From an uncultured Coriobacteriaceae bacterium (GTDB lineage: Bacteria; Actinomycetota; Coriobacteriia; Coriobacteriales; Atopobiaceae), in assembly GCA_902791035.1 (NCBI GenBank), contig CADAUA010000002.1, forward strand, positions 62,001-126,000: a stretch of DNA of 64,000 nucleotides, read 5' to 3'. The translations under genes and the position numbers were made by a program. Of the stretch, positions 20,788 to 29,915 are shown in pieces (within the stretch, counting starts at the first letter, position 1; every line of letters starts with the position of its first letter). The notes beneath the pieces were generated by a model. That model was given only the letters and a program-made list of their open reading frames with translations, had not been told where the DNA came from and made no database searches.

Positions 20788-20814
20788 AGAGGGAGTCGTT
20801 CTGCGGCTCCCTCT
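20788..20814 (+). terminator. terminator after rsmG
   Basis: AGAGGGAGTCG, loop TTCTG and CGGCTCCCTCT form an 11-bp stem with one T-G pair; the following bases are ATTGTTG. Confidence 0.7.
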
Positions 20815-20822
20815 ATTGTTGT

Positions 20823-20838
20823 GGTTCCACGTGAAACT
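20823..20838. promoter_or_regulatory. parS: parS site 1 (degenerate)
   Basis: GGTTCCACGTGAAACT; keeps the CCACGTGAAAC core of the 16-bp ParB-binding site with both outer bases changed. Confidence 0.65.
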
Positions 20839-21270
20839 ATGTAAGTGAAGTACTGGAGTTCAGCTGAGCTTAGGTGAGAGTGACTACTGCTCATGGATAC
20901 ATGATACGGGAACAAGACGTACAAATGTGCTTACCAATGTATGAATATGAAACGGAGGAACACATGTACTAGTTATAAACTAACTTTCTAAGGCTCTATT
21001 AGTTTAGAAGGGATTGTAATTAGTTGAGTATCGAGGAACTATGCTTGCTAACTGGCCAGTGCAGTTACAATAGTTGTCAAAGTTTTAGTGAATCCTTTTG
21101 TCGAATTTTGTGCTGACGAGGTATAGGGTCAGGTCGGAAATCGCATTAGAGGTTTGCCTCAGCTGATAAGAGATTTGCTCTACCAATTCCACAAGCAACA
21201 TCTTTGAAGATAGTTAACAATTGGTGATTTGTGTAATGGGACTTGAAATGACAGTGGACACCTGTCTTAA

Positions 21271-21286
21271 TGTTTCACGTGAAACA
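21271..21286. promoter_or_regulatory. parS: parS site 2 (perfect)
   Basis: TGTTTCACGTGAAACA, the exact palindromic consensus bound by ParB. Confidence 0.95.
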
Positions 21287-21477
21287 TTGCGACTATTATC
21301 GGCCTTCTAGTGAATCTTTCCTAAAGTGAGTTAGCTTAGATCTCACTAGGCAGCAACAATGCAGATCTGCCTCTGGCTGAGTAATGAACCATCAGCTAGT
21401 TTGCCTGCGGTGAATCTTACTACGCAAAATGAGACAAACTCTCGAAAAACAGTGTTTAAAGGTAGTCCTTATTCTAA

Positions 21478-21493
21478 TGTTTAACGTGAAACA
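21478..21493. promoter_or_regulatory. parS: parS site 3
   Basis: TGTTTAACGTGAAACA, one base from consensus. Confidence 0.85.
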
Positions 21494-21717
21494 TCAATGT
21501 GAATTAGACGAGAAAAGCTAACAGGTGGCAGATAGACCACCTAGTCTTCCGCAGTGTCAAGAATATGTTCCAAATCAGAGTGCTGATAAGTAGTTAGTAT
21601 GCACGCTACAAAGTTCAGAACTCTGGAAGGATTGATTTCATACGCCCAAAACTCGACAATGCCATCTCAAAGACAGGATTACCCACATAAGGAGCAACTT
21701 GATCTCAAGTTCCTCGA

Positions 21718-21733
21718 CGTTTCACGTGAAACA
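21718..21733. promoter_or_regulatory. parS: parS site 4
   Basis: CGTTTCACGTGAAACA, one outer base from consensus, 78 bp before the parA start, so ParB bound here could also affect parAB expression. Confidence 0.9.
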
Positions 21734-21811
21734 TCTACTATGATAAGCACAGCCGCAAATAGGTGAGCAAACACTATTCCAACGAAGATAACTGACCTAC
21801 GGGAGGCATTT

Positions 21812-22612
21812 GTGGGATATACGGACATAAAGAGAGGGTTTCCAGACCGTCCCTGCAAGGTGATTGCGATTATCAACCAAAAGGGAGGAGTTGGAAAGTC
21901 AACCACAGCCATCAACCTGTCCGCAGCTCTTGGCGAGACAGGTAAGAAGGTGCTGGTTATAGACTTTGACCCCCAAGGAAACTGTACTAGCGGGTATGGT
22001 ATCGAGAAGGAAGAGCTAGAGCACGACATGTACGATGTCTTGCTCCAGGATGAACCCATCGAGAACGTGATATCTGGGACACCAGAGAAGAGGGTGTTCG
22101 TCGCTCCGGCAACGATACAGCTCGCAGGGGCTGAAATCGAGCTAGTCTCGCAGATGGCGCGCGAATCGATCCTTAAGGGAATAATCGACCCAATTCGTGA
22201 GGAATTCGATTACGTATTCATCGACTGTCCCCCATCATTGGGGCTTCTGACTATTAACGCGCTTGTGGCGTCAGACTCCCTCCTGATTCCGATTCAGTGC
22301 GAATACTATGCACTCGAGGGTCTTACAAAGCTCGTCGAGTCGATGAAGATGGTCAAGACACGCCTTAACCCAAAGCTTCAGATCTTCGGCGTAGTCATGA
22401 CCATGTATGACACGCGCACTTCCCTCTCTAAAGAGGTGCTCGAGGAGGTCATGAACTACTTCGGTAAGTTCGTCTTTAAGACCGTGATCCCGCGCAACGT
22501 CAAAATCGCAGAGGCGCCCAGCCATGGACTCCCCATCACCATGTATGCGCGCTCTAGCAAGGGTGCTTTGGCCTATGGAAGGCTCGCGAAAGAGGTGAAC
22601 CGTCGTGGCTAG
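21812..22612 (+). CDS. parA: chromosome partition ATPase ParA (Soj)
   Basis: A 266-residue ParA that moves ParB-parS complexes and thus newly copied origins. The deviant Walker A is NQKGGVGKSTTA (about residues 22-33) and the second motif is FIDCPPSLG. The GTG start at 21812 has GGGAGG 5 bases upstream. Its end overlaps parB by 8 bases. Codon use is less GC-rich than in the dnaA block. Confidence 0.96.
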   Translation: MGYTDIKRGFPDRPCKVIAIINQKGGVGKSTTAINLSAALGETGKKVLVIDFDPQGNCTSGYGIEKEELEHDMYDVLLQDEPIENVISGTPEKRVFVAPATIQLAGAEIELVSQMARESILKGIIDPIREEFDYVFIDCPPSLGLLTINALVASDSLLIPIQCEYYALEGLTKLVESMKMVKTRLNPKLQIFGVVMTMYDTRTSLSKEVLEEVMNYFGKFVFKTVIPRNVKIAEAPSHGLPITMYARSSKGALAYGRLAKEVNRRG

Positions 22613-23462
22613 GAAGAGCGGTTTGGGTAAGGGACTCGAATCCCTCATGGGAGAAGCAAACGCCGAGGTCGGAGCTCTTAAGCCAGAGACCGAGCTACCT
22701 ATTTCTGAGATTAGGCCAAACAAGGGTCAGCCAAGGAAGAACTTCAACCAGTCAGAACTCGAGGAGCTTACGGACTCAATCAAACAGAACGGCATACTTC
22801 AACCCCTCCTTGTACGGAGGAAGGGAGCGTACTATGAGATAGTTGCGGGCGAACGAAGGTTCCAAGCCGCAAAGGCAGCAGGTCTGACTGAGGTGCCTGT
22901 CGTGGTACGCGATATCGACGATGCAGACGTGTTCAAGCTGGCACTTATTGAGAACCTGCAAAGGTCCGATCTCAACCCCATCGAGGAAGCCCGGGGGTAC
23001 AAGAAGCTCATCGATGACAACAAGCTGACTCAAGAGCAGGTAGCTAAGCTGGTGTCAAAGTCCAGGTCTGCCATCACAAACACACTCAGGCTCCTGGATC
23101 TCCCTAAGTCCGTTATCGACCTGATGTCTCAAGGTAGGCTAACCGCTGGCCACGCACGTGCGATTCTCTCGGTACCAAGCGAGAGCGGCCGCGAGCGTCT
23201 TGCCCAGAAGGTGGTAGACGAGAACCTGACAGTTCGCCAGACAGAAAATCTTGCACCACTGTTTTCTGTCACAGAGGAGCAAAAGGAACGGAAGCCCCGT
23301 GAACCGCAACCACAGTCCTACAAGCGTGCGGCTCGGGAACTGAGGGACGTCCTGGACACTAACGTCAAGGTGCGCAACGTGCGAGGGAAGAACAAGATCG
23401 AGATTGAGTTCGCAGACGAAGACCAGCTAGCAAGGATCGTCTCTATCTTCTCCAGGAGGTAG
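22605..23462 (+). CDS. parB: chromosome partition protein ParB (Spo0J)
   Basis: A 285-residue ParB. The N-terminal CTPase domain carries GERRFQAAKAAG (about 83-94) and the ENLQRSDLNPIEEA motif; a helix-turn-helix follows (EQVAKLVSKSRSAITNTLRLL), which reads parS; the C-terminus dimerises. It starts at GTG 22605 inside the last codons of parA, so translation is coupled. Its targets are visible in the gap before parA. Confidence 0.96.
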   Translation: MARKSGLGKGLESLMGEANAEVGALKPETELPISEIRPNKGQPRKNFNQSELEELTDSIKQNGILQPLLVRRKGAYYEIVAGERRFQAAKAAGLTEVPVVVRDIDDADVFKLALIENLQRSDLNPIEEARGYKKLIDDNKLTQEQVAKLVSKSRSAITNTLRLLDLPKSVIDLMSQGRLTAGHARAILSVPSESGRERLAQKVVDENLTVRQTENLAPLFSVTEEQKERKPREPQPQSYKRAARELRDVLDTNVKVRNVRGKNKIEIEFADEDQLARIVSIFSRR

Positions 23463-23464
23463 CA

Positions 23465-23713
23465 ATGCGTGGCATCAAGCGAACACTAGTTGCCTTAGCA
23501 ATTCTTGGAGGTCTGGGATACACAGCCTATACTCTGCTCCTCAACGATGAGGCCAAGGAGCAGCTTAAGAAGCTCGCTGACCTAACCAAAGAGGAGGCCG
23601 CAAAGTTCTCCGCACTAATTGAAGAGAGCACGGGTTCGGTGGTAGACGACGGTGGTCAGCCGCAGGCCAACCGTCAGGCGGTTCTGCAGCAGTGGGCCAA
23701 CATAGGTCTGTGA
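23465..23713 (+). CDS. small single-pass membrane protein after parB
   Basis: An 82-residue protein with one hydrophobic helix at about 7-25 (TLVALAILGGLGYTAYTLLL) and a charged, likely coiled C-terminal part (LKKLADLTKEEAAKF). It starts 2 bp after the parB stop and belongs to the same operon. The function is unknown; YtxH-like proteins have a similar shape. The close linkage hints at a role with ParB at the membrane, but that is speculation. Confidence 0.65.
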   Translation: MRGIKRTLVALAILGGLGYTAYTLLLNDEAKEQLKKLADLTKEEAAKFSALIEESTGSVVDDGGQPQANRQAVLQQWANIGL

Positions 23714-23742
23714 GTCGACGCTCCAGATAGCAGTGAAGAAGA

Positions 23743-23770
23743 GAGGGACCCCGACTTGTCGGGGTCCCTC
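23743..23770. terminator. two-way terminator between parB operon and rlmN
   Basis: GAGGGACCCCGAC and GTCGGGGTCCCTC form a perfect 13-bp stem with a 2-nt loop between convergent units. Confidence 0.8.
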
Positions 23771-23821
23771 TAGTGTTTCGCGCATGTTCGAACTCAGAGA
23801 GTGAGGCTCAGAGGCTAAGAC

Positions 23822-24880
23822 CTACTTCGCGTAGCGCTGCCTCAGCTGGCCGCAGGCGGCATCGATATCGGCCCCGCGAGAGTTCCTGATGGTCGCCTCG
23901 ACACCCACCGAAGCCAGTCGCTGGACGAAGTCCTGTGCCCTCTGCGGTGTGGAAGGCTTGAACTTGGATCCCGGCACGTCGTTGAGCTGGATGATATTCA
24001 CGTGCGCCAGCGTTCCGCGACAGAAGTCGCAAAGATACTGGAGCTCGTTGTCTGTATCGTTGACGCCCTGAATCAGGGCATACTCATAGGTCGGACGACG
24101 ACCCGTCTTGTTTACGTACTCACCCATCATGTCGTAGAGATTGAGGAGCGAGTACTTCTTTACCCCAGGCATAAGGGAGTCACGTGTCTTCTGCACAGCA
24201 GAGTGGAGGCTCACCGCCAGGGTGAACTGCTCAGGCTCATTGGCAAAGCGCTTGATCATGGGGATGACGCCACAGGTCGAGACGGTAAGGTGGCGGGCAC
24301 CGATGCCGGCGCCATCGGGGGAATTGAGCCTGCGCAGAGCCCCTAGGGTCGCGTCGTAGTTCATAAAAGGCTCGCCCTGACCCATGAAGACAACGCTCGT
24401 GACCCTCGTGGCAAAGTCATCACGCACATGCATGACCTGCTCGTAGATCTCTGCCGAGCTGAGCGAGCGCGTGATGCCTGCAGCGCCCGTCGCGCAGAAG
24501 GCACATCCCATGGCGCAGCCTGCCTGCGTGGAAGCACACACGGCCAGACGGTTCTTGGTGGGCATGCCTACACACTCAACCGCCACCCCGTCGGGGAAGC
24601 GGAGCAGGTACTTGCGGCTGCCGTCTGTGGAGACCTGCTTGGCCACCTCCTCCACACCACCCAGCGTCACACGCTCGGCCAACTGAGCCCTCAGGGCCTT
24701 GGAAAGGTTGGTCATCTGGTCAAAGGAACTGACGTTCTTATCCCAGACCCACTCCTCAACCTGCTTGACCCTGAACGCAGGCTGGCCGAGCTCGGCCATG
24801 AGGTCGCGCAGCTCGCCCCTCGTCATCGTACGCAGGTCGCGCTTGGCCTCGCCGGTGGTTCCGGTGCTGTCGGTCTGCAT
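23822..24880 (-). CDS. rlmN: dual-specificity rRNA/tRNA adenine-C2 methyltransferase RlmN
   Basis: A 352-residue radical-SAM enzyme that methylates A2503 of 23S rRNA and A37 of some tRNAs. The cluster motif is CAMGCAFC (about 120-127), and VVFMGQGEPFMN, VSLHS and the late Cys in FCRGTLAHVN fit the family. GAGGGG stands before the ATG. It is divergent from ddl. Confidence 0.95.
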   Translation of the reverse strand: MQTDSTGTTGEAKRDLRTMTRGELRDLMAELGQPAFRVKQVEEWVWDKNVSSFDQMTNLSKALRAQLAERVTLGGVEEVAKQVSTDGSRKYLLRFPDGVAVECVGMPTKNRLAVCASTQAGCAMGCAFCATGAAGITRSLSSAEIYEQVMHVRDDFATRVTSVVFMGQGEPFMNYDATLGALRRLNSPDGAGIGARHLTVSTCGVIPMIKRFANEPEQFTLAVSLHSAVQKTRDSLMPGVKKYSLLNLYDMMGEYVNKTGRRPTYEYALIQGVNDTDNELQYLCDFCRGTLAHVNIIQLNDVPGSKFKPSTPQRAQDFVQRLASVGVEATIRNSRGADIDAACGQLRQRYAK

Positions 24881-24988
24881 TCTTTGCCCCTCGATTCGAA
24901 AGGAGCCGAGGTGGAGTATCCTCGTCTCCGACTGTACATTGCCTGTGCAAGAGTCTAACGCAGCGATTCCGGTGACGAAGGGGCGACG

Positions 24989-25975
24989 ATGACGCGCGAC
25001 AAGTTGTTTGGCCTAAGGGTGGCGGTTCTCTCCGGCGGTTGGTCCGACGAGAGGGACATCTCCATGCAGTCGGGCGCGGCCTGCCAGAAGGCCCTGCTAG
25101 AGGCCGGTTTCCACTCCGTCGACCTTCTTGACGTCGCTGACAAGGACTTCATCGCGCGCATCTCCTCGGGCGACTACGACGTGGCCTTCGTGGCCATGCA
25201 TGGCCGCTACGGCGAGGACGGCTGCGTCCAGGGTCTGCTGGAGATCCTCCACATGCCCTACACCTTCTCTGGCGTGCTGGCATCTGCCACGGGTACCGAG
25301 AAGGACGCTGCCAAGGCAATCTACCGCAACGCCGGCATCCCGACTCCCGAGGGCATCGAGCTGGCGCCCACCGTCCAGCTCAGCGACGACGACATCGCGG
25401 CCATCGTAAGCAAGCTGGGCCTGCCCCTCTTCGTCAAGCCTGCCTGCAACGGGTCCAGCTTCGGCGTGACCCGCGTGACCGACGCGGCCCAGCTCCGCGA
25501 TGCCGTGAGCCTGGCTGCTTCCGAGGGCCAGCGAGTGCTGGTGGAGGAGTGCGTGACGGGTACGGAGATTACCGTGCCCGTGATCGGCAACGACGAGCCC
25601 CAGGCCCTCCCCATCGTGGAGATCGTGACGGGCGCCGAGTTCTACGACCTCAAGGTCAAGTACGAGCCTGCCTCCATGCACCACGTGATCCCCGCCCGCC
25701 TGGCGCCCACGGTCTACGCACGGGCACAGGAGCTGGGGGTCGCGGCACACAAGGCCCTTGGATGCCAAGGCGCCTCGCGCTCTGACTTCATCGTGACTGC
25801 CGACGGCGAGCCCATCATCCTGGAGACCAACACGATCCCCGGCATGACAGAGAGCTCCCTCCTGCCCGACTCCGCACGCCACGGTGGCATCGAGTTCCCG
25901 GAGCTGTGCACGCGCTTCGTGGAGTACGCCCTCGAGGCACATCCCCTCGAGACCAACCCCATGGGAGAAGCATAG
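24989..25975 (+). CDS. ddl: D-alanine--D-alanine ligase
   Basis: A 328-residue ATP-grasp ligase that joins two D-alanines for the peptidoglycan stem. SGGWSDERDIS at the start, AMHGRYGEDG (about 70-79), the flexible loop FYDLKVKYEPAS and the metal site ILETNTIPGMTESSLLP are all present. GAAGGGG precedes the ATG. The next gene starts one base after its stop, so the two are co-transcribed. Confidence 0.94.
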   Translation: MTRDKLFGLRVAVLSGGWSDERDISMQSGAACQKALLEAGFHSVDLLDVADKDFIARISSGDYDVAFVAMHGRYGEDGCVQGLLEILHMPYTFSGVLASATGTEKDAAKAIYRNAGIPTPEGIELAPTVQLSDDDIAAIVSKLGLPLFVKPACNGSSFGVTRVTDAAQLRDAVSLAASEGQRVLVEECVTGTEITVPVIGNDEPQALPIVEIVTGAEFYDLKVKYEPASMHHVIPARLAPTVYARAQELGVAAHKALGCQGASRSDFIVTADGEPIILETNTIPGMTESSLLPDSARHGGIEFPELCTRFVEYALEAHPLETNPMGEA

Positions 25976-25976
25976 C

Positions 25977-28913
25977 GTGGCAGAAAAAGAAGCGACCCTG
26001 ACGGTCGATGACCTGCTGCTTCCCGGGACACCCCAGAGCGTCCGGGAACGCTACCTGACGCTGGCCGAGCGGGCGCGCACGCAGGACTTCGGCCTCCTGG
26101 AGGAGGACGTCGTGGTGCTCGATACCGAGACCACGGGCCTCTCCTTCAGCGACTGCCACCTCATAGAGATAAGCGCCGCCCGCCTGTCTGGCCGCGAACT
26201 GGCCGATGCCATGGACACCTTCGTCCACCCAGGCGTCCCCATCCCGCCGGAGATCGTGCGCCTCACCGGCATAACCAACCGCGACGTGCAGGACGCGCCC
26301 CGCGCCGAGGATGCCGTGGCCCAGCTGGCCGACTTTGTGGGTGGTATGCCCGTGCTGGCACACAACGCGACCTTCGACCGGACTTTCGTGGAGGCCGTGC
26401 ATGGCGGCCGCGAGGTCTCGGATACTTGGATAGACACCCTGGCCCTCTCCCGCATGGCCCTACCGCGCCTGCGCTCCCACCGCCTGGCCGACATGGCCCA
26501 GGCCTTTGGCGTGGCGCCCGTGACCCACCGGTCGAGCGACGACGTGGCAGCCCTCTGCGGCATGTGGCGGATCATCCTCTGCGCCCTCTCCGACCTGCCC
26601 AATGGCCTCTTGCAGAAACTCGCGGACATGCACCCAGAGGTCGACTGGTCTTTCCGACCCATCCTCTCGCACTTGGCACTGGCCGAGGCCGGCAGTACTT
26701 TCTCCCTGCGCGCGGTGCGCTCGTCCCTGGTGAGCGAGGCGGAGGCGCCCGTACGCGACGACTGCGAGGAGCTTCTGCACCCCCAGGTCCCGTCCGCAGA
26801 CGAGGTACGCGCGGCTTTCGAGCCCGGTGGCCTCGTGTCGCGCATGTATGACACCTACGAGGTCAGACCCGAGCAGGTCCAGATGGCCGAGGAGGTCCGG
26901 TCGGCTCTGGAGGCGGGGGAGCACCGCGCCATTGAGGCGGGGACCGGCGTGGGCAAGTCCGTGGCCTACCTCCTGCCCGAGGTCCTCTTTGCCAAGCGCA
27001 ACGGCGTGACTGTGGGCGTGGCCACGAAGACAAACGCCCTCACCGACCAGCTGGTATCCCACGAGCTGCCGGCATTGGCCAAGGTCCTGCCAGGGGGACT
27101 CACCTTCCACAGCCTCAAGGGCTACGACCACTATCCCTGCCTGCACGCGCTCGACGTGGCGCGCCGGGCCGACCTGCCCGTGGACTCAGTCCAGCAGGAC
27201 GGCCGCTCCGAGCAGGCCATAGCGGCGGACCAGCTCACGGCCATAGCGGTGACCTACGCCTTCTGCTGCCAATCGCCCGACGGCGACCTCGACGCGTTGG
27301 GAATCCGCTGGCGCTACGTGCCGCGGCAGCTCCTCACCACCACTCCCGACGAGTGCCTGCGCAACCGTTGCCCCTACTTCCCAAACGAGTGCCTGGTGCA
27401 CGGCGCCCGCCGGCGTGCCGGGTCGTCCGACGTGGTGGTGACCAACCACTCGCTCCTGCTCCGCAACGTCATGAGCGAGAACAAGCTCCTCCCACCGGTC
27501 CGCAACTGGGTGGTGGACGAGGCCCATGGCTTCGAGGCGGAGGCGCGGCGCCAGTGGGCGCGCGAGGTGTGCGCAGATGACGTCCGGGCCGCCTTCGAGC
27601 GCCTGGGCGGCGTCAAGACGGGGGCCATCCACGGCCTCCTGGTGGATTCGACCGCCCTGGAGGCGTCCACCCTGGTGGCCGGGCTTCTCACCAAGCTCGC
27701 TGCTGCGGTGTCGCGCGCGTCGGTGTGCATGGGAGACCTCTTCCTGGCAGTGCACGGACTCTCGGCTGTGGCTCCGGGCGGCGGTGGCTACGACAACGTG
27801 GCCCTCTGGATAGACGCGAACGTGCGGGCCAGCGATGCCTGGGGAGCCGTGGCCGCGGCGGGGGAGTCTGCGATCCAGGCGCTCGAGGCGGCCAACAAGG
27901 CCATGGGCGAGGCCCAGGTGGCCCTGGCCGCTCAGGCACCCCAGAAGGCGGCCGAGCTCAAGGCCGCGGGCAGCTTCCTACATGGCCTGTTTGACGACGT
28001 GCGTCTGATCTGCTCGGGCGAGGACGAGACCTACGTCTACTCCGCCCAGCTCTTCCGGTCCAAGCGCCGCATGGGGCAGGAGAAGCTCGTGGCCGAGAAG
28101 CTCGACGTGGGCTCCGACCTGGGCGAGGCCTGGCTGCCCGAGATGCGTAGCGTCGTGTTTGCCTCCGCCACTATGGCGGTGGGCGACGACTTCTCGCACT
28201 TCGACCATGCCGTGGGGCTGGACGCACCGGAAGCCGGGGCCCACCACGATGTGCGGCTGGACTCCAGCTTCGACTTCGACGACCACATGTCGGTCATCGT
28301 GGCGCGCGACATGCCGGTGCCAAACGATCGCGACTACCTGCGCGCCCTGGAGGACCTTCTCTTTGACGTGCACGTGGCCATGGGTGGATCGGTGCTCACG
28401 CTCTTTACCAACCGGCGCGAGATGGAGCAGGTGTACGAGGGGCTTGCCCCGCGCCTGGCCGCGGAGGGCCTCGAGCTGGCGAGCCAGGAGCGCGGGTCGA
28501 GCCCGCGCAGACTGCGGGAGCGCTTCGTGGCCGACAAGAGCCTCTCGCTCCTGGCGCTCAAGTCCTTCTGGGAGGGGTTCGATGCCAGCGGCGACACCCT
28601 GCGCTGCGTGGTGATCCCCAAGCTGCCCTTTGCCGCCCCGAGCGACCCGCTCGTGCGCGAGCGCGACCTGCGCGAGCAGCGGGCCTGGTGGAAGTACTCC
28701 CTGCCCGATGCGGTCATCTCGGTCAAGCAGGCAGCGGGCAGGCTCATCCGCACGGGGACCGACACGGGCGTGCTGGTGCTTGCGGACTCCCGCCTGGTTT
28801 CCAAGCGCTACGGCAGGCAGTTCCTCTCGTCCCTGCCGTCGCAGAGCCAGACCCAGCTGGAGCGCGCGAACGTGGGCCGCTACATCACCATGTGGCGGGC
28901 GTCGCACGAGTAG
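25977..28913 (+). CDS. dinG: DinG-type helicase with N-terminal 3'-5' exonuclease domain
   Basis: A 978-residue protein. Residues about 38-200 form a DEDDh exonuclease like the polymerase III epsilon domain: VVVLDTETTGL, HNATFDRTF and HRSSDDV. Then comes an XPD/DinG helicase: Walker A EAGTGVGKS, DEAH box VVDEAHGFE, and motif VI QAAGRLIRTGTD. The Cys-rich stretch between (YPCLH, CLRNRCPYFPNEC) fits the iron-sulfur site of DinG. Such fusions are common in Gram-positive bacteria and act on DNA-repair or R-loop structures. The GTG start at 25977 immediately follows ddl; the apparent longer frame overlaps ddl out of phase. Confidence 0.9.
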   Translation: MAEKEATLTVDDLLLPGTPQSVRERYLTLAERARTQDFGLLEEDVVVLDTETTGLSFSDCHLIEISAARLSGRELADAMDTFVHPGVPIPPEIVRLTGITNRDVQDAPRAEDAVAQLADFVGGMPVLAHNATFDRTFVEAVHGGREVSDTWIDTLALSRMALPRLRSHRLADMAQAFGVAPVTHRSSDDVAALCGMWRIILCALSDLPNGLLQKLADMHPEVDWSFRPILSHLALAEAGSTFSLRAVRSSLVSEAEAPVRDDCEELLHPQVPSADEVRAAFEPGGLVSRMYDTYEVRPEQVQMAEEVRSALEAGEHRAIEAGTGVGKSVAYLLPEVLFAKRNGVTVGVATKTNALTDQLVSHELPALAKVLPGGLTFHSLKGYDHYPCLHALDVARRADLPVDSVQQDGRSEQAIAADQLTAIAVTYAFCCQSPDGDLDALGIRWRYVPRQLLTTTPDECLRNRCPYFPNECLVHGARRRAGSSDVVVTNHSLLLRNVMSENKLLPPVRNWVVDEAHGFEAEARRQWAREVCADDVRAAFERLGGVKTGAIHGLLVDSTALEASTLVAGLLTKLAAAVSRASVCMGDLFLAVHGLSAVAPGGGGYDNVALWIDANVRASDAWGAVAAAGESAIQALEAANKAMGEAQVALAAQAPQKAAELKAAGSFLHGLFDDVRLICSGEDETYVYSAQLFRSKRRMGQEKLVAEKLDVGSDLGEAWLPEMRSVVFASATMAVGDDFSHFDHAVGLDAPEAGAHHDVRLDSSFDFDDHMSVIVARDMPVPNDRDYLRALEDLLFDVHVAMGGSVLTLFTNRREMEQVYEGLAPRLAAEGLELASQERGSSPRRLRERFVADKSLSLLALKSFWEGFDASGDTLRCVVIPKLPFAAPSDPLVRERDLREQRAWWKYSLPDAVISVKQAAGRLIRTGTDTGVLVLADSRLVSKRYGRQFLSSLPSQSQTQLERANVGRYITMWRASHE

Positions 28914-28973
28914 GGCGTTGCCGGCGCCGACAGAGTGCGGCCCCGTGCAGCGGGAGGTACTTGTTCATAGGCG

Positions 28974-29915
28974 CTAGCCCAGGAGCTCCCGCGCGAGCTC
29001 TTGGGCACGCGCCATCACGCGGGCATCGTCGCAGCTAGCGGTACCAGCGCAGGCCGCGACCATGCGGGGGAGCCAGTCGCCGCCATACCATGGGATGTGC
29101 GCCCGGACAGTGCCCTCGGAGCGGGCTTCCACCACCAGGCCGTGCCAGTCCAGGAGGTCCAGGTAGCTTGGGTCGCCAAAGACAAGCCCCACCATCTGGC
29201 CGTCGGACTGCTGCCCTGCGGGCTGCGGTCCCTGGCTGGAGGGGGCCGCGCTGCCCAGCGCAACGGCAGACATGTGGTCCATGCGGAAGGTCCTCTCGCC
29301 ACCGGAGGCTAGGTCTGTGGCTATGAGGTACCAGGAGTTTCCCCGTCGCTCGGTGCGCAGGGGCGCCACCTGCCGGGTCGAGACGTCCGTGCTATGCACC
29401 TTGCGGTAGGTGAACCCGAGCGTCCGCCCATCGCGCAAGGCCTCGGCACAAATGCCGAGGCTGTGGGCCTCCTCAGCGGAGGCGCCTGGCGCGAGCGTGC
29501 GCCGCATGGCCTCGAGGTCCACCCCAGGGGAAGAGAGCGTGTCGTCGATGAGCTGCCTCAGGGGGTCGCCGGGCCCCACTCCGAGGCGGACGAGCGCGTC
29601 CGAGACCGCACGCGTCTCGGCGTCGGTGAGGCGCAGGCGGCGCCCGCTTGTCACGTTGGGTCCGCGATGGTCGGCCAGGGTGAGGCCTTCGCCGTCCTCG
29701 TCCACAATGGGCAGGTAGGAGGAGTCGCCCGTCTGGGACGAGCGGATGATCTGCAGGAGCTTGGCCGCCGTGGCACCGTCCACGCCTAGGCGGGCGGCCA
29801 CCATGGGGGCGTCCAGCGTGTCGCCAGGCTCCGTGAGCGTGGCCACGAGCGCAACCAGTTGGCGGGCCTCCTCCACGCCGCCCACACGGCCGGCCTTGGT
29901 CTTCCTAACGGCCAT
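28974..29915 (-). CDS. WYL-domain regulator, second of a pair (PafC-like)
   Basis: A 313-residue protein with an N-terminal helix-turn-helix-like part (LGVDGATAAKLLQIIRS) and a WYL domain around FTYRKVHS and RRGNSWYLIATD. WYL domains bind nucleic acid or ligands and control transcription. Its ATG overlaps the end of the first WYL gene by 11 bases. In actinobacteria such adjacent pairs (PafB, PafC) form one regulator of the DNA-damage response; that function here is inferred from arrangement. Confidence 0.8.
   Translation of the reverse strand: MAVRKTKAGRVGGVEEARQLVALVATLTEPGDTLDAPMVAARLGVDGATAAKLLQIIRSSQTGDSSYLPIVDEDGEGLTLADHRGPNVTSGRRLRLTDAETRAVSDALVRLGVGPGDPLRQLIDDTLSSPGVDLEAMRRTLAPGASAEEAHSLGICAEALRDGRTLGFTYRKVHSTDVSTRQVAPLRTERRGNSWYLIATDLASGGERTFRMDHMSAVALGSAAPSSQGPQPAGQQSDGQMVGLVFGDPSYLDLLDWHGLVVEARSEGTVRAHIPWYGGDWLPRMVAACAGTASCDDARVMARAQELARELLG

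Larger units (their letters stand above)
20815..21811. other. AT-rich gene-free gap with four parS sites
   Basis: About 1 kb between rsmG and parA with no credible open frame on either strand and clearly more A and T than the rest of the window. The only structure I can name is the four parS sites listed separately. Confidence 0.75.

Noticed and set aside
24881-24988. A riboswitch between rlmN and ddl
   Set aside because: Only 108 bp between divergent genes and no conserved fold that I can recognise.
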